From assembly GCA_903813345.2 (NCBI GenBank), contig CAIIXF020000034.1, positions 1 to 46,796 on the forward strand: a stretch of DNA of 46,796 bases, in the 5' to 3' direction. Positions 11,070-22,207 of the stretch are shown here, in pieces. How positions within the stretch are numbered: position 1 is the stretch's first letter; every line of letters begins with the position of its first letter. The translations under genes and the position numbers were made by a program. The stretch is from Owenia fusiformis (taxonomy: Eukaryota; Annelida; Polychaeta; Sabellida; Oweniidae). A model generated the notes under the pieces. It made no database searches, was not told the origin of the DNA, and saw only the letters and a program-made list of their open reading frames with translations.

Positions 11070-12455
11070 CTGAATATTAATATCTAAAATGGATCGAGGT
11101 GTATAGTAGAATGCATGGGATTGCCAAACTGGACAAGATAAATATTAAAGTCTTTTTATTGTACCACTCCGTCACCTAATTATAAGTCGATTTATAACAT
11201 ACATTAATATACACCTCGAGATGATTTCACGTTTAAATTTTGAAAGACGTGTTGAAAATAGAACAATTTGAATTGAACATTGTTCTAAAATATATGGAAA
11301 CATCTAGAATGAAGTACATATTTGATATAATTAAAACATGTAACTGCAGTTGTTTCGCATTTTGCCGAAGAAGCCTTACATATCAGCCATTAGAAAGTAA
11401 ATTGAGTATGATCATTTGAAGAATTATAAGAAAAATATTTCCTGATCTCATTTCCAGTTGTAAACTGTGTTAAAATGTTCAATACAATTGGAAAGCTCTT
11501 TATTGTTCTAATAGGAGTTTTTCAATCGTTTTACTCTATGACTCAATATTGTAAAAAACTACTTGTGAATGTAACACATACATTTTTTAAATAAGAATAT
11601 CAGTACGTTTAGAAGCACCGATATGATGTTCAATGTGATTCGTACTGCTTGCATAAGTTATTTATAAAGTGACCCATTTTGTCCATGTTTTCCAAATATT
11701 TGACACAGGGTAATAGGTGTACATTCACATCGGCTCAGTTTACAATTTGAAAAGGTTTCATCGGTAACGGCAGTCACACCAAATTTATATCTTAAACTAG
11801 CTATGACGTGTGTTAATTATGATCCACACGAAAACGTTCATAAATGCCGGGAAATGTTTTTAACATTATAATGGGACATTCCCTTTTCGCAAGTGTTGAT
11901 ACTTTCATATTTGTTAATTTATTTAAGCATTCAACTGGTGTGGAAGATATGTATTGTTTAAAATCTTCTTCAGAAGAAAATGACACTATTGTATTTTGAT
12001 ATTCTATTGTTTCTTTCTAACGACAAACTACCCGGCAGCTCCACCATATGATATTCTATTGTTTCTTTTGACAAACCTTAGAGTCATAAATACATTTCAA
12101 TAACATTATTTCCTAATAATTCTAGTTTCATGGTATGACCATCTATCTTGAATTTGGAATCTAAACCAAGATAGCTCGTGTCATGCGATCTAGCGCACAT
12201 CGCAACGTGGCATCTCAAATTACCAAACTGCTAACTTGAAGATACATCTAGCGAAACATTTCTCCATCTGTCCATAATAGTATTATTAACTCAGTAAGTA
12301 CTGCAGTAATTAAAGACAGTTTGAAAAAGACTCTGTTGGGAAACCGTGTATATTCCTTATTTTCGAAATTCCTACTTCTTTGTAATATAAATATGAACCA
12401 TACATCTCATCGGACGACAAAGATGCAACTCTATATGCAATGCAACTCTATATAC

Positions 12456-12599
12456 CTGATTCAGATCTAGCATCATCATCACTTGCTGATACCACCTCCT
12501 GTTCATCCCCTTCCACATTCACGCTGGATACTGTTCGCAATTTCTTTCCCGAGATTCCTTCTAGGTTATCATCTTCACTAAGGCTTACCACATCATCTT
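12456..12599 (-). CDS. Probable acidic internal exon upstream of the TRIM-like RING exon
   Basis: A 144-nt open block on the minus strand sits between TATATGTTACAG (acceptor) and GAATCAG then GTATATAG (donor). It enters with two bases of a codon and leaves with one, so it is symmetric (phase 1 at both ends). It encodes an acidic, disordered stretch: DDVVSLSEDDNLEG, later EGDEQEVVSASDDDARSES. Joined directly to the exon at 5498 it gives a continuous Asp/Glu/Ser-rich linker before the RING. Composition and phase both support one gene. The first exon and start codon were not located. Confidence 0.55.
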
Positions 12600-13114
12600 C
12601 TGTAACATATATTAAGAAAGTCGTTATAAACTACAATGGAAGATATGTAAAGTATATGCTGTGTGTCATAAGATGAATGTACTCAGTATTGTACTATGTA
12701 TGATAAGTAAGACAGACGAACAAAAGGCGTATTTCATATGAAATAGAAAATTAATCATATCGTTAACTATTCGCAATTTTATGTGCCTTTATCTAAGATA
12801 CGATATCTTTTTTCTGCAGGTTAAGGTAACGCTAAAGTTAATCAAAAGTAAAAAAAACATGGCAGCCATATTTTTTTGATAAAGTCACAAGATTTTGTGT
12901 ATCTGTTTTCCTTATATGTGAATGCACTGACTGACTAAAGAGACATGTCAATGAAAACTTCACATTTAAACGCAATTTTTATAACTACGAATTGGAGGTG
13001 CATGGGTCCCTAAAGCTAGCATGGAGACAGTAAAGTGAGGATAACTTTTTAAAATATCAAGGAGTAGGATTGCAATGGAGACACATTTGTAAGACTCCAA
13101 AATTTCCACAAATC
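12600..13114. other. No feature recognised
   Basis: AT-rich, probably intronic or intergenic, with no convincing exon, repeat or RNA gene. Confidence 0.5.
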
Positions 13115-13390
13115 ATCTTACCTTACCAAGGAACATCGAAGGAGCATGAAAATGTTTGCTTCTTGCATTGTTAGAGTATAATAAAGCTCAAACCATTGTG
13201 AATTCTAAATATTTTATTTCCACCATTTTGTTTGCTGGGACTATCTGGGACTATCTTACCTTACCAAGGAACATCGAAGGAGCATGAAAATGTGTGCTTC
13301 TTGCATTGTTAGAGTATAATAAAGCTCAAACCATTGTGAATTCTAAATATTTTATGTCCACCATTTTGTTTGCTGGGACTATTTTCTAGT
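13115..13390. repeat. Direct tandem duplication, period 138 bp
   Basis: Two nearly identical copies begin at 13115 and 13253 with ATCTTACCTTACCAAGGAAC. Both contain GGAGCATGAAAATG and GTTAGAGTATAATAAAGCTC and end near TTTGCTGGGACTAT. The high identity implies a recent event. Confidence 0.9.
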
Positions 13391-13500
13391 CCAAAGTAAT
13401 CCTAACTCATGTATCCATTGTTTATCATTTATAAGCCTCAATCATGTATCTATCATGATAATTATACTGTTATAGATAAACTATTCTATCTATTCTAAAG

Positions 13501-14234
13501 AAAATCCAACTGGTGAAATTAGGATTGACATTGCCCACCCCATAGGCAAACCTGGGAGAGGCCACCGCCCTATCGTAGTGAAGTTCGCAGATCGCTCCAG
13601 TGTTGAAAAGATCTTTAAGTATGTGCATCACCTAAAGGGATCTGATATTAGAGTTGCCAGGCAACTCCATAGGGAGATGCAACTGAAACGCGATGCACAG
13701 TATAGCACATTCAAAGATCTTAAGAGCTCTGCTGCTAATCCCAAGGCAGTCAAACTTGTGCAAGACAAGCTGTATACCTCTGCAGGGTTGGTACCACCCA
13801 ACTTCTCCAAATCCCCTTTGGAAATGCCCAATAGGGTACATGCTAATGCCCACTTAGACGCCTCCCCTGGACAACCATGTGATGGTTTTATTGCAACAAC
13901 AGTATCGGTGGACTCCATTGAGAATGCTGAGGTTGCTCTAGCCAAACTCAGATCTACCAAGTCTACTGGGGTGTCACCATATGCCTACAGACTAACAGTT
14001 AATGACCAAGTGTTGACTGGCCATGATGACGACGGCCTGTTTGGATCGAGCTCAGAACTCTCAGGCCTTCTTGAGCAAGGTGAACTGGAAAATGTGTTGA
14101 TTATGGCTCACAAACCAGGGGCAAGGGCTCAACCCCTCAACTCCAAAAACACTCCTAGTTTGGTTAATGCCGTAAAGAGTGCTTTGGCTGCCTCTTTTTT
14201 GATGGACACAGCAATCCTGGAAACAATTGGCTAA
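13501..14234 (+). CDS. Terminal exon: L1-ORF1-like RNA-binding segment joined to an IMPACT/UPF0029-like domain
   Basis: The frame is open from 13476. A likely acceptor (CTATCTATTCTAAAG) sets the exon start at 13501, so the internal ATG at 13578 is probably not the start. The first ~60 residues (EIRIDIAHPIG, then HRPIVVKFADRSSVEKIF) match the layout of the L1 ORF1 / transposase_22 RNA-binding core, where an I-x-I-x-HR-x-G strand is followed by RPIIVKF. The second part (about 13881-14160) reads like IMPACT/UPF0029. It has an FIAT strand and an ENAEVALAKLRS helix, then SPYAYRLTV where the family has HNIYAYRI, then DDDGLFGSS for DDGE, then ENVLIMAH for NVLVVVSRW. The usual RWYGG turn is replaced by KPGARA, so the domain is diverged. 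It ends TAA at 14232-14234. Function is not known; IMPACT proteins act on GCN2/GCN1 translation control, which may not apply here. Confidence 0.6.
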
Positions 14235-14237
14235 ATG

Positions 14238-14250
14238 CCCCCCCCCCCCC
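14238..14250 (+). repeat. Poly-C run in the 3' UTR
   Basis: Thirteen C residues directly follow the stop of the preceding exon. The length may be a polymorphic or error-prone stretch. Confidence 0.8.
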
Positions 14251-14281
14251 TCAACACTCACTTGTACAAGTATACATGTAC

Positions 14282-14287
14282 AATAAA
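14282..14287 (+). terminator. Poly(A) signal AATAAA
   Basis: A canonical AATAAA about 48 bp after the stop codon of the 13501-14234 exon gives a short 3' UTR and supports that exon being the last of a transcribed plus-strand gene or retrocopy. Confidence 0.55.
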
Positions 14288-14465
14288 CAATACTGAAAAA
14301 TGATCGATCCCCATTTAACCTTTGCAACCTTGTGTCAATCCCAAGAGACTCATGTACTTTTACTATTCATAATACAGGTCATGTAATCATGTTATTCAGC
14401 TGATATCTTTAATTCAGATGACTACATTTCAAACCTGTCATTCATCACACTACCCTACCTCGATA

Positions 14466-14475
14466 GCGCATGCGC
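14466..14475. promoter_or_regulatory. Perfect NRF1-type site GCGCATGCGC
   Basis: GCGCATGCGC is the palindromic core bound by NRF1 in animals and is rare by chance in sequence this AT-rich. It lies in the unique segment just before the element array. It could mark the promoter of the minus-strand TRIM-like gene, whose upstream exons point towards it. Direction cannot be read from a palindrome, and no first exon was identified. Confidence 0.4.
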
Positions 14476-14644
14476 GAATTTTTTGGCTTTCAACCACGTC
14501 GCTTTTGAGTATTTCGACTGCTTAGTCAAAAGGTTAATATGTTTGGTGCTCGGAGTGAGTCTATATTGCTATTCGCTGAACTTCAGTGGTGCGATAGTGA
14601 AGTCCATGTTCCAAGTTATATGATAGTTGAAGAAAGAATGTAAA

Positions 14645-16242
14645 CTAGACATGTAAATTGAACAAGTTCAATTTAAGACTCCAGATTTCAGACTTTTTTT
14701 AAGCTGAGTCATCCAATTACTTGTAAGCTGAGTCATTCAGAATAAGCTGAGTCAGCTAGAATATAGACATTTAGACAACTCTTAAGAATGTTATCTTCGA
14801 CTCCATTGGCTTAACATGGGGATATCATCATATCGACTTTTCGAGACTTCAAACCGCTATAACTATCTAACTAGAAATTGGATCGAAATTTGGTTTAAAG
14901 ATTCTGATTCCTGAGAAAATTCTACCCTTAATTCATAACTCATACGTTAAATTTGGAGAACTTTTTATTTTGACCTACTTTTCAGACACCATATCTCAAA
15001 AGTGGGTCAAAATACTTTCTGACGGCAGAAGGCTAACACTATAAGCACACTCTTTGCTACCTGTACACAAAATTTCGAAGCAAATCATTAAAGTGTAATG
15101 TCAGAATCGCAAAAATAAGGAAAAACTATGAATTTGACCTAGATTTTGACCTAGGCATTTTGGTGTCCAAATTTTAAAGCTAGATAGCCTTCGAGGTCCC
15201 CTTCTTTTAAAGGCTTTCAGAATGTTAAGCTGTACTCAGTTTATATCTGGTATTTTACACTTCAAAAAAATCGTTTTTCTCATTGACATAACATGGGGCA
15301 CTAAATTTAGCGATTTTTGAGCTTTCAAAACGCAATTACTTCCAAACCGTAAGTCGGATTGAAATTTGGTTTGCAGATTCGGATTCCTGGGAAAATTTTG
15401 CTCTTAATTCATAGCTCATATGTTAAATTTGGAGAACTTTTTATTTTGACCTACTTTTCGGACACCATATCTCAAAAGTGGGTCAAAATACTTTCTGACG
15501 GCAAAAGGCTAACACTATTAGCACACTCTTTGCTACCTGTATACAAAATTTTGAAGTAAATTATTAAAGTGTAGTGTCAGAATCGTAAAAATAAGGAAAA
15601 ACTATGAATTTGACCTAGATTTTGACCTAGGCATTTTGGTGTCCAAATTTTGAAGCTATGTAGCTTTTGAGGTCCCCTTCTTTTATAAGCATTCATTATG
15701 TTAAGCTCTACTCAGTCTATATCTTGTATTTTACACTTCGAAAAAGTTTTTTTTCCCATTGACTTAAGATAGGCACCAAATTTAGCGATTTTTGAGCTTT
15801 CAAAACGCCATAACTTCCGAACCGGAAGTCTGATCCAAATTTGGTTTGCAGATTCGGATTCCTGAGATCATTCTACACTTCTTTCATAACTCTCATGATG
15901 AATCTGGAGACATTTTTGTTCTGACCTACTTTTCGGACGCAATATCTCAAAATCGGTAAGAGTAATCAAAAAACGATTTGCCTGACGGAATTAGCGTTTT
16001 TTCCAAGGAACATGATGAAAAAAACCGGAGCGAAAATATTGAAAGAGGACTGAGAAAAGTGGTGAATTAGTGAAAATCCAAGATTTGACCTAGTTCTTGA
16101 CCTATGACCTAGATAAAAATTTGACCTTATTTCCCAGAAAGCCAGATACATTCCCTAGTCAACCATGTAGGTTGGATTAAGTAAGATGTTATAGTTGGAG
16201 AGAAAATCTGTTAGGAGGAAGAAAGAAAGAAAGAAGGAATAA
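14645..16242 (-). mobile_element. Array element 1 (left type I, right type 1)
   Basis: CTAG at 14645-14648. Hairpin AAATTGAAC 14655-14663 / GTTCAATTT 14666-14674; word AGACTCCAGATT 14676-14687. Left-type I leader carries two or three AAGCTGAGTCAT-type repeats. Three monomers have anchors (AACATGGGG or equivalent) at 14813, 15290 and 15766; the last is the right-end variant. Tail is (GAAA)n at 16220-16242. The base before CTAG belongs to flanking unique DNA (GAATGTAAA), so this is the outer edge of the array. Confidence 0.7.
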
Positions 16243-18307
16243 CTAGACATGTAAATTGAACAAGTTCAATTTAAGACTCCAGATTTCAGACTTTTTTTAA
16301 GCTGAGTCATCCAAATACTTGTAAGCTGAGTCATTCAGAATAAGCTGAGTCAGCTAGAATATAGACATTTAGACAACTCTTAAGAATGTTATCTTCGACT
16401 CCATTGGCTTAACATGGGGATATCATCATATCGACTTTTCGAGACTTCAAACCGCTATAACTATCTAGCCAGAAGTTAGATTGTATTTTGGTTTAAAGAT
16501 TCGGACTCCTGAGAAAATTCTACCCTTAATTCATAACTCATACATTAAATTTGGAGATTTTTTTATTTTGACCTACTTTCAGACACCATATCTCAAAAGT
16601 GGGTCAAAATACTTTCTGACGGCAAAAGGCTATCACTATAAGCACACTCTTTGCTACCTGAATACAAAATTTCGAAGCAAATCATTAAAGTGTAATGTCC
16701 GAATCGCAAAAATAAGGAAAATTATGAATTTGCCCTAGATTTTGACCTTGGCATTTTGGTGTCCAAATTTTAAAGCTAGATAGCCTTCGAGGTCCCCTTC
16801 TTTTAAAGGCTTTCAGAATGTTAAGCTGTACTCAGTCTATATCTGGTATTTTAGACTTCAAAAAAATCTTTTTCCCTATTGACATAACATGGGGCACCAA
16901 ATTTAGCAATTTTTGAGCTTTCAAAACGCTATAACTTTCAAACAGAAAGTCGGATCGAAATTTGGTTTGCAGATTCAGATTCCTCAGAAAATTCTATCCT
17001 TATTTCATAACTCATATGCTAAATTCGGAGAACTTTTATTTTGACCTACTTTTCGGACACCATATCTCAAAAGTGGGTCAAAATACTCTCTGACGGCAAA
17101 AGGCTAACACTATTAGCACACTCTTTGCTACCTGTATACAAAATTTTGAAGCAAATCCTAAAAGTGTAGTGCCAGAATCGCAAAAATAAGGAAAAACTAT
17201 GAATTTGACCTAGATTTTGACCTAGGCATTTTGGTGTCCAAATATTGAAACTAGGTAGCTTTTGAGGTCCCCTTCTTTTATAGGAATTCATTATCTTAAG
17301 CTGTACTCAATCTATATCTCGTATTTTACACTTCAAAAAAATCTTTTTTCCCATTGCCATAACATGGGGCACCAAATTTAGCGATTTTTGAGCTTTCAAA
17401 ACGACATAACTTCAGAACCAAAAGTCGGATTGAAATTTGGATTGCAGATTTGGATTCCTGAGAAAATTCTACCCTTAATTCATAATTCATACGTTAAATT
17501 TGGAGAACTTTTTAGTTTGACCTACTTTTCGGACACCATATCTCAAAAGTGGGTCAAAATACTTTCTGACGGCAAAAGGCTTACGCTATTAGCACACTCT
17601 TGGCTACATGTATACAAAATTTCGAAAAATATAATTAATCTGTAGTGTCAGAATCGCAAAAATAAGGAAAAACTTTGAATTTGACCTAGATTTTGACCTA
17701 GGCATTTTGGTGTCCAAATTTTTATGAAAAGAAGGTCTTGAGGTCCCTTTCTTTTATGGGCTTCCATTATGTTTAGCTGTGCTTAGTCTATATGTCGTAT
17801 TTTACACTTTAAAATTTTTTTTCCCCCCATTGAATTAACATGGGGCACCAAATTTAGCGATTTTTGAATTTTCAAAACGCCATAACTTCTGAACCGGAAG
17901 TCAGATCGAAATTTGGTTTTCAGATTCGGAATCCTGAGAAAATTTCCTATAAGACTGATATCCTGGACATTGGATTCGGAGAATTTTTTTTTGGACCTCG
18001 TTTTCGGACACTGATATCTCAAAATCGGTTTGAGATACCAAAAAACTAAATCGAACCTAGGTTTTCTACTTTTTTATGAGGAACACAATGAAAAAAACCC
18101 GGATCAAAAATATTGAAGGACGACCTAGATAATGGGAAAAAGTGACAAAGTACTGGATTTGACCTAGTTCTTGACCGTTGACCTAGATAGAAATTTGACC
18201 TAATTTCCCAGAAAGCCGGATACAGTCTTCAGTTAACCATGTAAGTTGGATTAAGTAAGCTGTTATAGTTGACGAGAAATTTGGTAAGGAGGAAGAAAAA
18301 AGAATAA
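16243..18307 (-). mobile_element. Array element 2 (left type I, right type 2)
   Basis: Four monomers with anchors at 16411, 16886, 17361 and 17837 (475-476 bp apart). The right end is type 2 (TTTCCTATAAGACTGATATC, then GGACCTCGTTTTCGGACACT). It shares the left hairpin and word of element 1. A near-identical ~270-bp block (about 17060-17330) recurs in elements 5 and 8. Confidence 0.7.
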
Positions 18308-20379
18308 CTAGACATGTAAATTGAACAAGTTCAATTTAAGACTCCAGATTTAAGACTTGTTTTAAGCTGAGTCATCCAATTACTTGTAAGCTGAGTCATT
18401 CACTATAAGCTGAGTCAGCTAGAATATAGACATTTAGACAACTCTTAAGAATGTTATCTTCGACTCCATATGCATGACATGGGGATATCATCATATCGTC
18501 TTTTCGAGACTTCAAACCGCTATTACTATCTAACCAGAAGTTTGATCGAAAATTGGTTTGCAGATTCGGATTCCTGAGAAAATTCTACTCTTAATTCATA
18601 ACTCATATGTAAAATTTGGAGAATTTTTTATTTTTACCTACTTTTCGGACACCATATCTCAAAAGTGGGTCAAAATACTCTCTGACGGCAAAAGGCTAAC
18701 ACTATTAGCCCACTCTTTGCTACCTGTATACAAAATTTTGAAGCAAATCCTAAAAGTGTAGTGCCAGAATCGCAAAAATAAGGAAAAACTATGTATTTGA
18801 CCTAGATTTTGACCTAGGGATTTTGGTGTCCAAATTTTAAAGCTAGATAGCCTTCGAGGTCCCCTTCTTTTATAGACTTTCAGAATCTTAAGCTGTACTC
18901 AGTCTTTATCTGGAATTATACACTTCAAAAAAATCTTTTTTCTCATTGACATAACATTGGGCACCAAAATTAGCGATTTTTGAGCTTTCAAAACGCCATA
19001 ACTTCCCAACGAAAAGTCGGATTGAAATTTGGTTTGCAGATTCGGATTCCTGAGAAAATTCTACTCATAATTCATAACTCATAAGTTAAATTATGAGAAA
19101 TTTCAATTTAGACCTACTTTACGGACACCATATCTCAAAAGTGGGTCAAAATACTTCCTGACGGCAAAAGGCTAACACTATTAGCACACTCTTTGCTACA
19201 TGTATACAAAATTTCAAAGCAAATAATTAAAGTGTAATGTCAGAATCGCAAAAATAAGGTAAAACTATGAATATGACCTAGATATTGACCCTAGGCATTT
19301 TGGTGTCCAAATTTTGAAGCTAGATAGCTTTTGAGGTCCGTTTCTTTTGTAGGCTTTCATTGTGTGAAGCTGTACTCAGTCTATATCTCGTATTTTACAC
19401 TTCAAAAAAATCTTTTTTCCCATTGCCATAACATGGGGCACCAAATTTAGCGATTTTTTAGCTTTCAAAACGCCATAACTTCCGAACCAATAGTCGGATT
19501 GAAATTTGGTTTGCAGATTTGGATTCCTGAGAAAATTCTACCCTTAATTCATAACTCATACGTTAAATTTTGAGAACTTTTTATTTTGACCTACATTTTG
19601 GACACCATATCTCAAAAGTGGGTCAAAAAACTTTCTGACGGCAAAAGGCTAACACTATTAGCACAGTCTTTGCTACATGTATGCAAAATTTTGAAGCAAA
19701 TTATTAAAGTGTAGTGTCAGAATCGTAAAAATAAGGAAAAACTATAAATTTGACCTAGATTTTGACCTAGGCATTTTGGTGTCCAAATTTTGAAGCTATA
19801 TAACTTTTGAGGTCCCCTTCTTTTATAGGCATTCATTATATTAAGCTGAGCTAAGTCTATATTTCGTATTTATCACTTCAAAAAAATCTTTTTTCCCATT
19901 GACTTAACATGGGCACCAAATTTAGCGATTTTTGAGATTTCGAAACGCTATTACTTCCGAACCGGAAGTCGGATCGAAATTTGGTTTGCAGATTCGGATT
20001 CCTGAGATAATTCTACACGTATTTGATGATTCACACGTTGAATTTGGAGAACTTTTTATGTTCTGACCTACTTTTCGGACGTCATTTCTCAAAATCGGTA
20101 AGAGTAATCAAAAAACGATTTGCCTTACGGAATTAGCTTTTTATCTAAGGAACATGATGAAAAAAACCAGGAGCAAAAATACAGAAGGACGACTGAGAAA
20201 ACTTGTAAAATAGTGAAAACTCACGATTTGACCTAGTTCTTGACCTTTGACCTAGATAATCATTTGACATAATTTCCCAGAAACTAGGTATCATTACCTA
20301 GTTGACTATGTTAGCAGATTTAAGTAAGCCCTTCTAGTTGCTGAGAAAACTGGTTCGGAAAGAATAATAATAATAATAA
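18308..20379 (-). mobile_element. Array element 3 (left type I, right type 1)
   Basis: Four monomers with anchors at 18476, 18953, 19430 and 19906. The first half (about 18560-19050) is nearly identical to 29790-30260 in element 9, suggesting recent copying or conversion. Right end type 1 includes the DR1-like TGACCTTTGACCT at 20241-20253. Tail is (AAT)n. Confidence 0.7.
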
Positions 20380-22207
20380 CTAGACATGTAAATTGAACAG
20401 GTTCAATTTAAGACTCCAGATTTTAAAGCTGAGTCATCCAGAAAACTTGTAAGCTGAGTCATCCAGAATAAGCTGAGTCAGCTAGAATATAGACATTTAG
20501 ACGACTCTTAAGAATGTTATCTTCGACTCCATTGGCTTAACATGGAGATATCATCAGATCGACTTTTCGAGACTTCAAACCGATATAACTATCTAACCAG
20601 AAGTTGGATTGAAATTTGGATTAAAGATTCGGATTCCTGAGGAAATTCTACCCTTAATTCATTACTCATACTTTAAATTTTGAGAACTTTTTATTTTGAC
20701 CTACTTTTCGGACACCATATCTCAAAAGTTGGTCAAAATACTTTCTGACGGCAAAAGGCTAACACTATTAACTCACTCTTTGCTACCTGTATACAAAATT
20801 TTGAAGCAAATAATTAGAGTGTAGCGTCAGAATCTAAAAAATAAGTTAAAACTATAAATTTTACCTAGATTTTGACCTAGGCATTTTGGTGTCCAAATTT
20901 TGAAGCTAGATAGCTTTTGAGGTCCGTTTCTTTTATAGGCTTTCATTATTTGAAGCTGTACTTAGTCTATATCTCGTAATTTACACTTCAAAAAAAATCT
21001 TTTTTCCCATTGCCATAACGTGGGGCACCAATTTTAGCGATTTTTGAGCTTTGAAAATGCCATAACTTTCGAACCGGAAGTCGGATCGAAATTTAGTTTG
21101 CAGATTCGGATTCCTGAAAAAATTCTACCCCTAATTCATAACTCATACGTTAAATTTGGATTTTTTTTATTTTGACCTACTTTTTTGACACGCCATAACT
21201 TCCGAACCAGTAGTCAGATCAAAATTTGGTTTGCAGATTCGGATTCCTGAGAAAATTCTACCCTTAATTCCTAACTCATAAGTTAATTTATGAGAAATTT
21301 TTATTTTGACCTACTTTACGGACACCATATCTCAAAAGTGGGTAAAAATACTTTCTGACGGCAAAAGGCTAACACTATGAGCACACTCTTTGCTACCTGT
21401 ATACAAAATTTTGAAGCAAATTATTAAAGTGTAGTGTCAGAATCGTAAAAATAAGGAAAAACTATGAATTTGACCTAGATTTTGACCTAGGCATTTTGGT
21501 GTCCAAATTTTGAAGCTATGTAGCTTTTGAGGTCCCCTTGTTTTATAAGCATTCATTATGTTAAGCTGTTCTCAGTCTACATCTTGTATTTTACACTTCG
21601 AAAAAGTCTTTTTTCCCATTGACTTAACATAGGCACCAAATTTAGCGATTTTTGAGATTTCAAAACGCAATAACTTCCGAACCGGAAGTCGGATCGAAAT
21701 TTTGTTTGCAGATTCGGATTCCTGAGATGATTTTACACTTATTTGATAACTCACACGTTGACTTTGGAGAACTTTTTATGTTCTGACCTACTTTTTGGAC
21801 GCCATATCTCAAAATCGGTAAGAGTAATCAAAAAACGATTTGCCTTACGGAATTAGCTTTTTTTCTAAGGAACATGATGAAAAAAACCCGGAGCAAAAAT
21901 ATCGAAGGACGACTGAGAAAACTTGTAAAATAGTGAAAACACACGATTTGACCTAGTTCTTGACCTTTGACCTAGATAAACATTTGACCTAATTTCCCAG
22001 AAACTAGGTCTCATTACCCAGCTGACTATGTTAGCAGATTTTAGTAAGTCCTTCTAGTTGCTGAGAAAACTGGCAAAGAAAGAATAATAATAATAATAAT
22101 AATAAGAAAACTGGCAAAAGCAATAGACTCCAGATTTTCAATCTGGAGTCTAATAATAAAACTGGCAAAAGCAATAGACTCCAGATTTTCAATCTGGAGT
22201 CTAATAA
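20380..22207 (-). mobile_element. Array element 4 (left type I, right type 1) with two hairpin cassettes
   Basis: Monomer anchors at 20539, 21017 and 21626. The 609-bp last interval includes a ~130-bp partial monomer duplicated at about 21190-21320. Right end type 1 is followed by AAACTGGCAAAG, an (AAT)n run and two hairpin cassettes (22125-22202). Confidence 0.7.
22125..22202. repeat. Hairpin cassettes, element 4 (2 copies)
   Basis: Arms AGACTCCAGATT and AATCTGGAGTCT around a TTC loop at 22125-22151 and 22176-22202. Each is preceded by AAACTGGCAAAAGCAAT, which resembles the element right end, and followed by AATAA. Confidence 0.95.

Noticed and set aside
12440-12676. Plus-strand Ser/Thr-rich open frame
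   Set aside because: It is the antisense of the acidic minus-strand exon, which has proper splice sites and phase.
13628-14327. Minus-strand open frames over the ORF1/IMPACT-like exon
   Set aside because: Antisense shadows. The plus frame has recognisable domains, a stop and a poly(A) signal.
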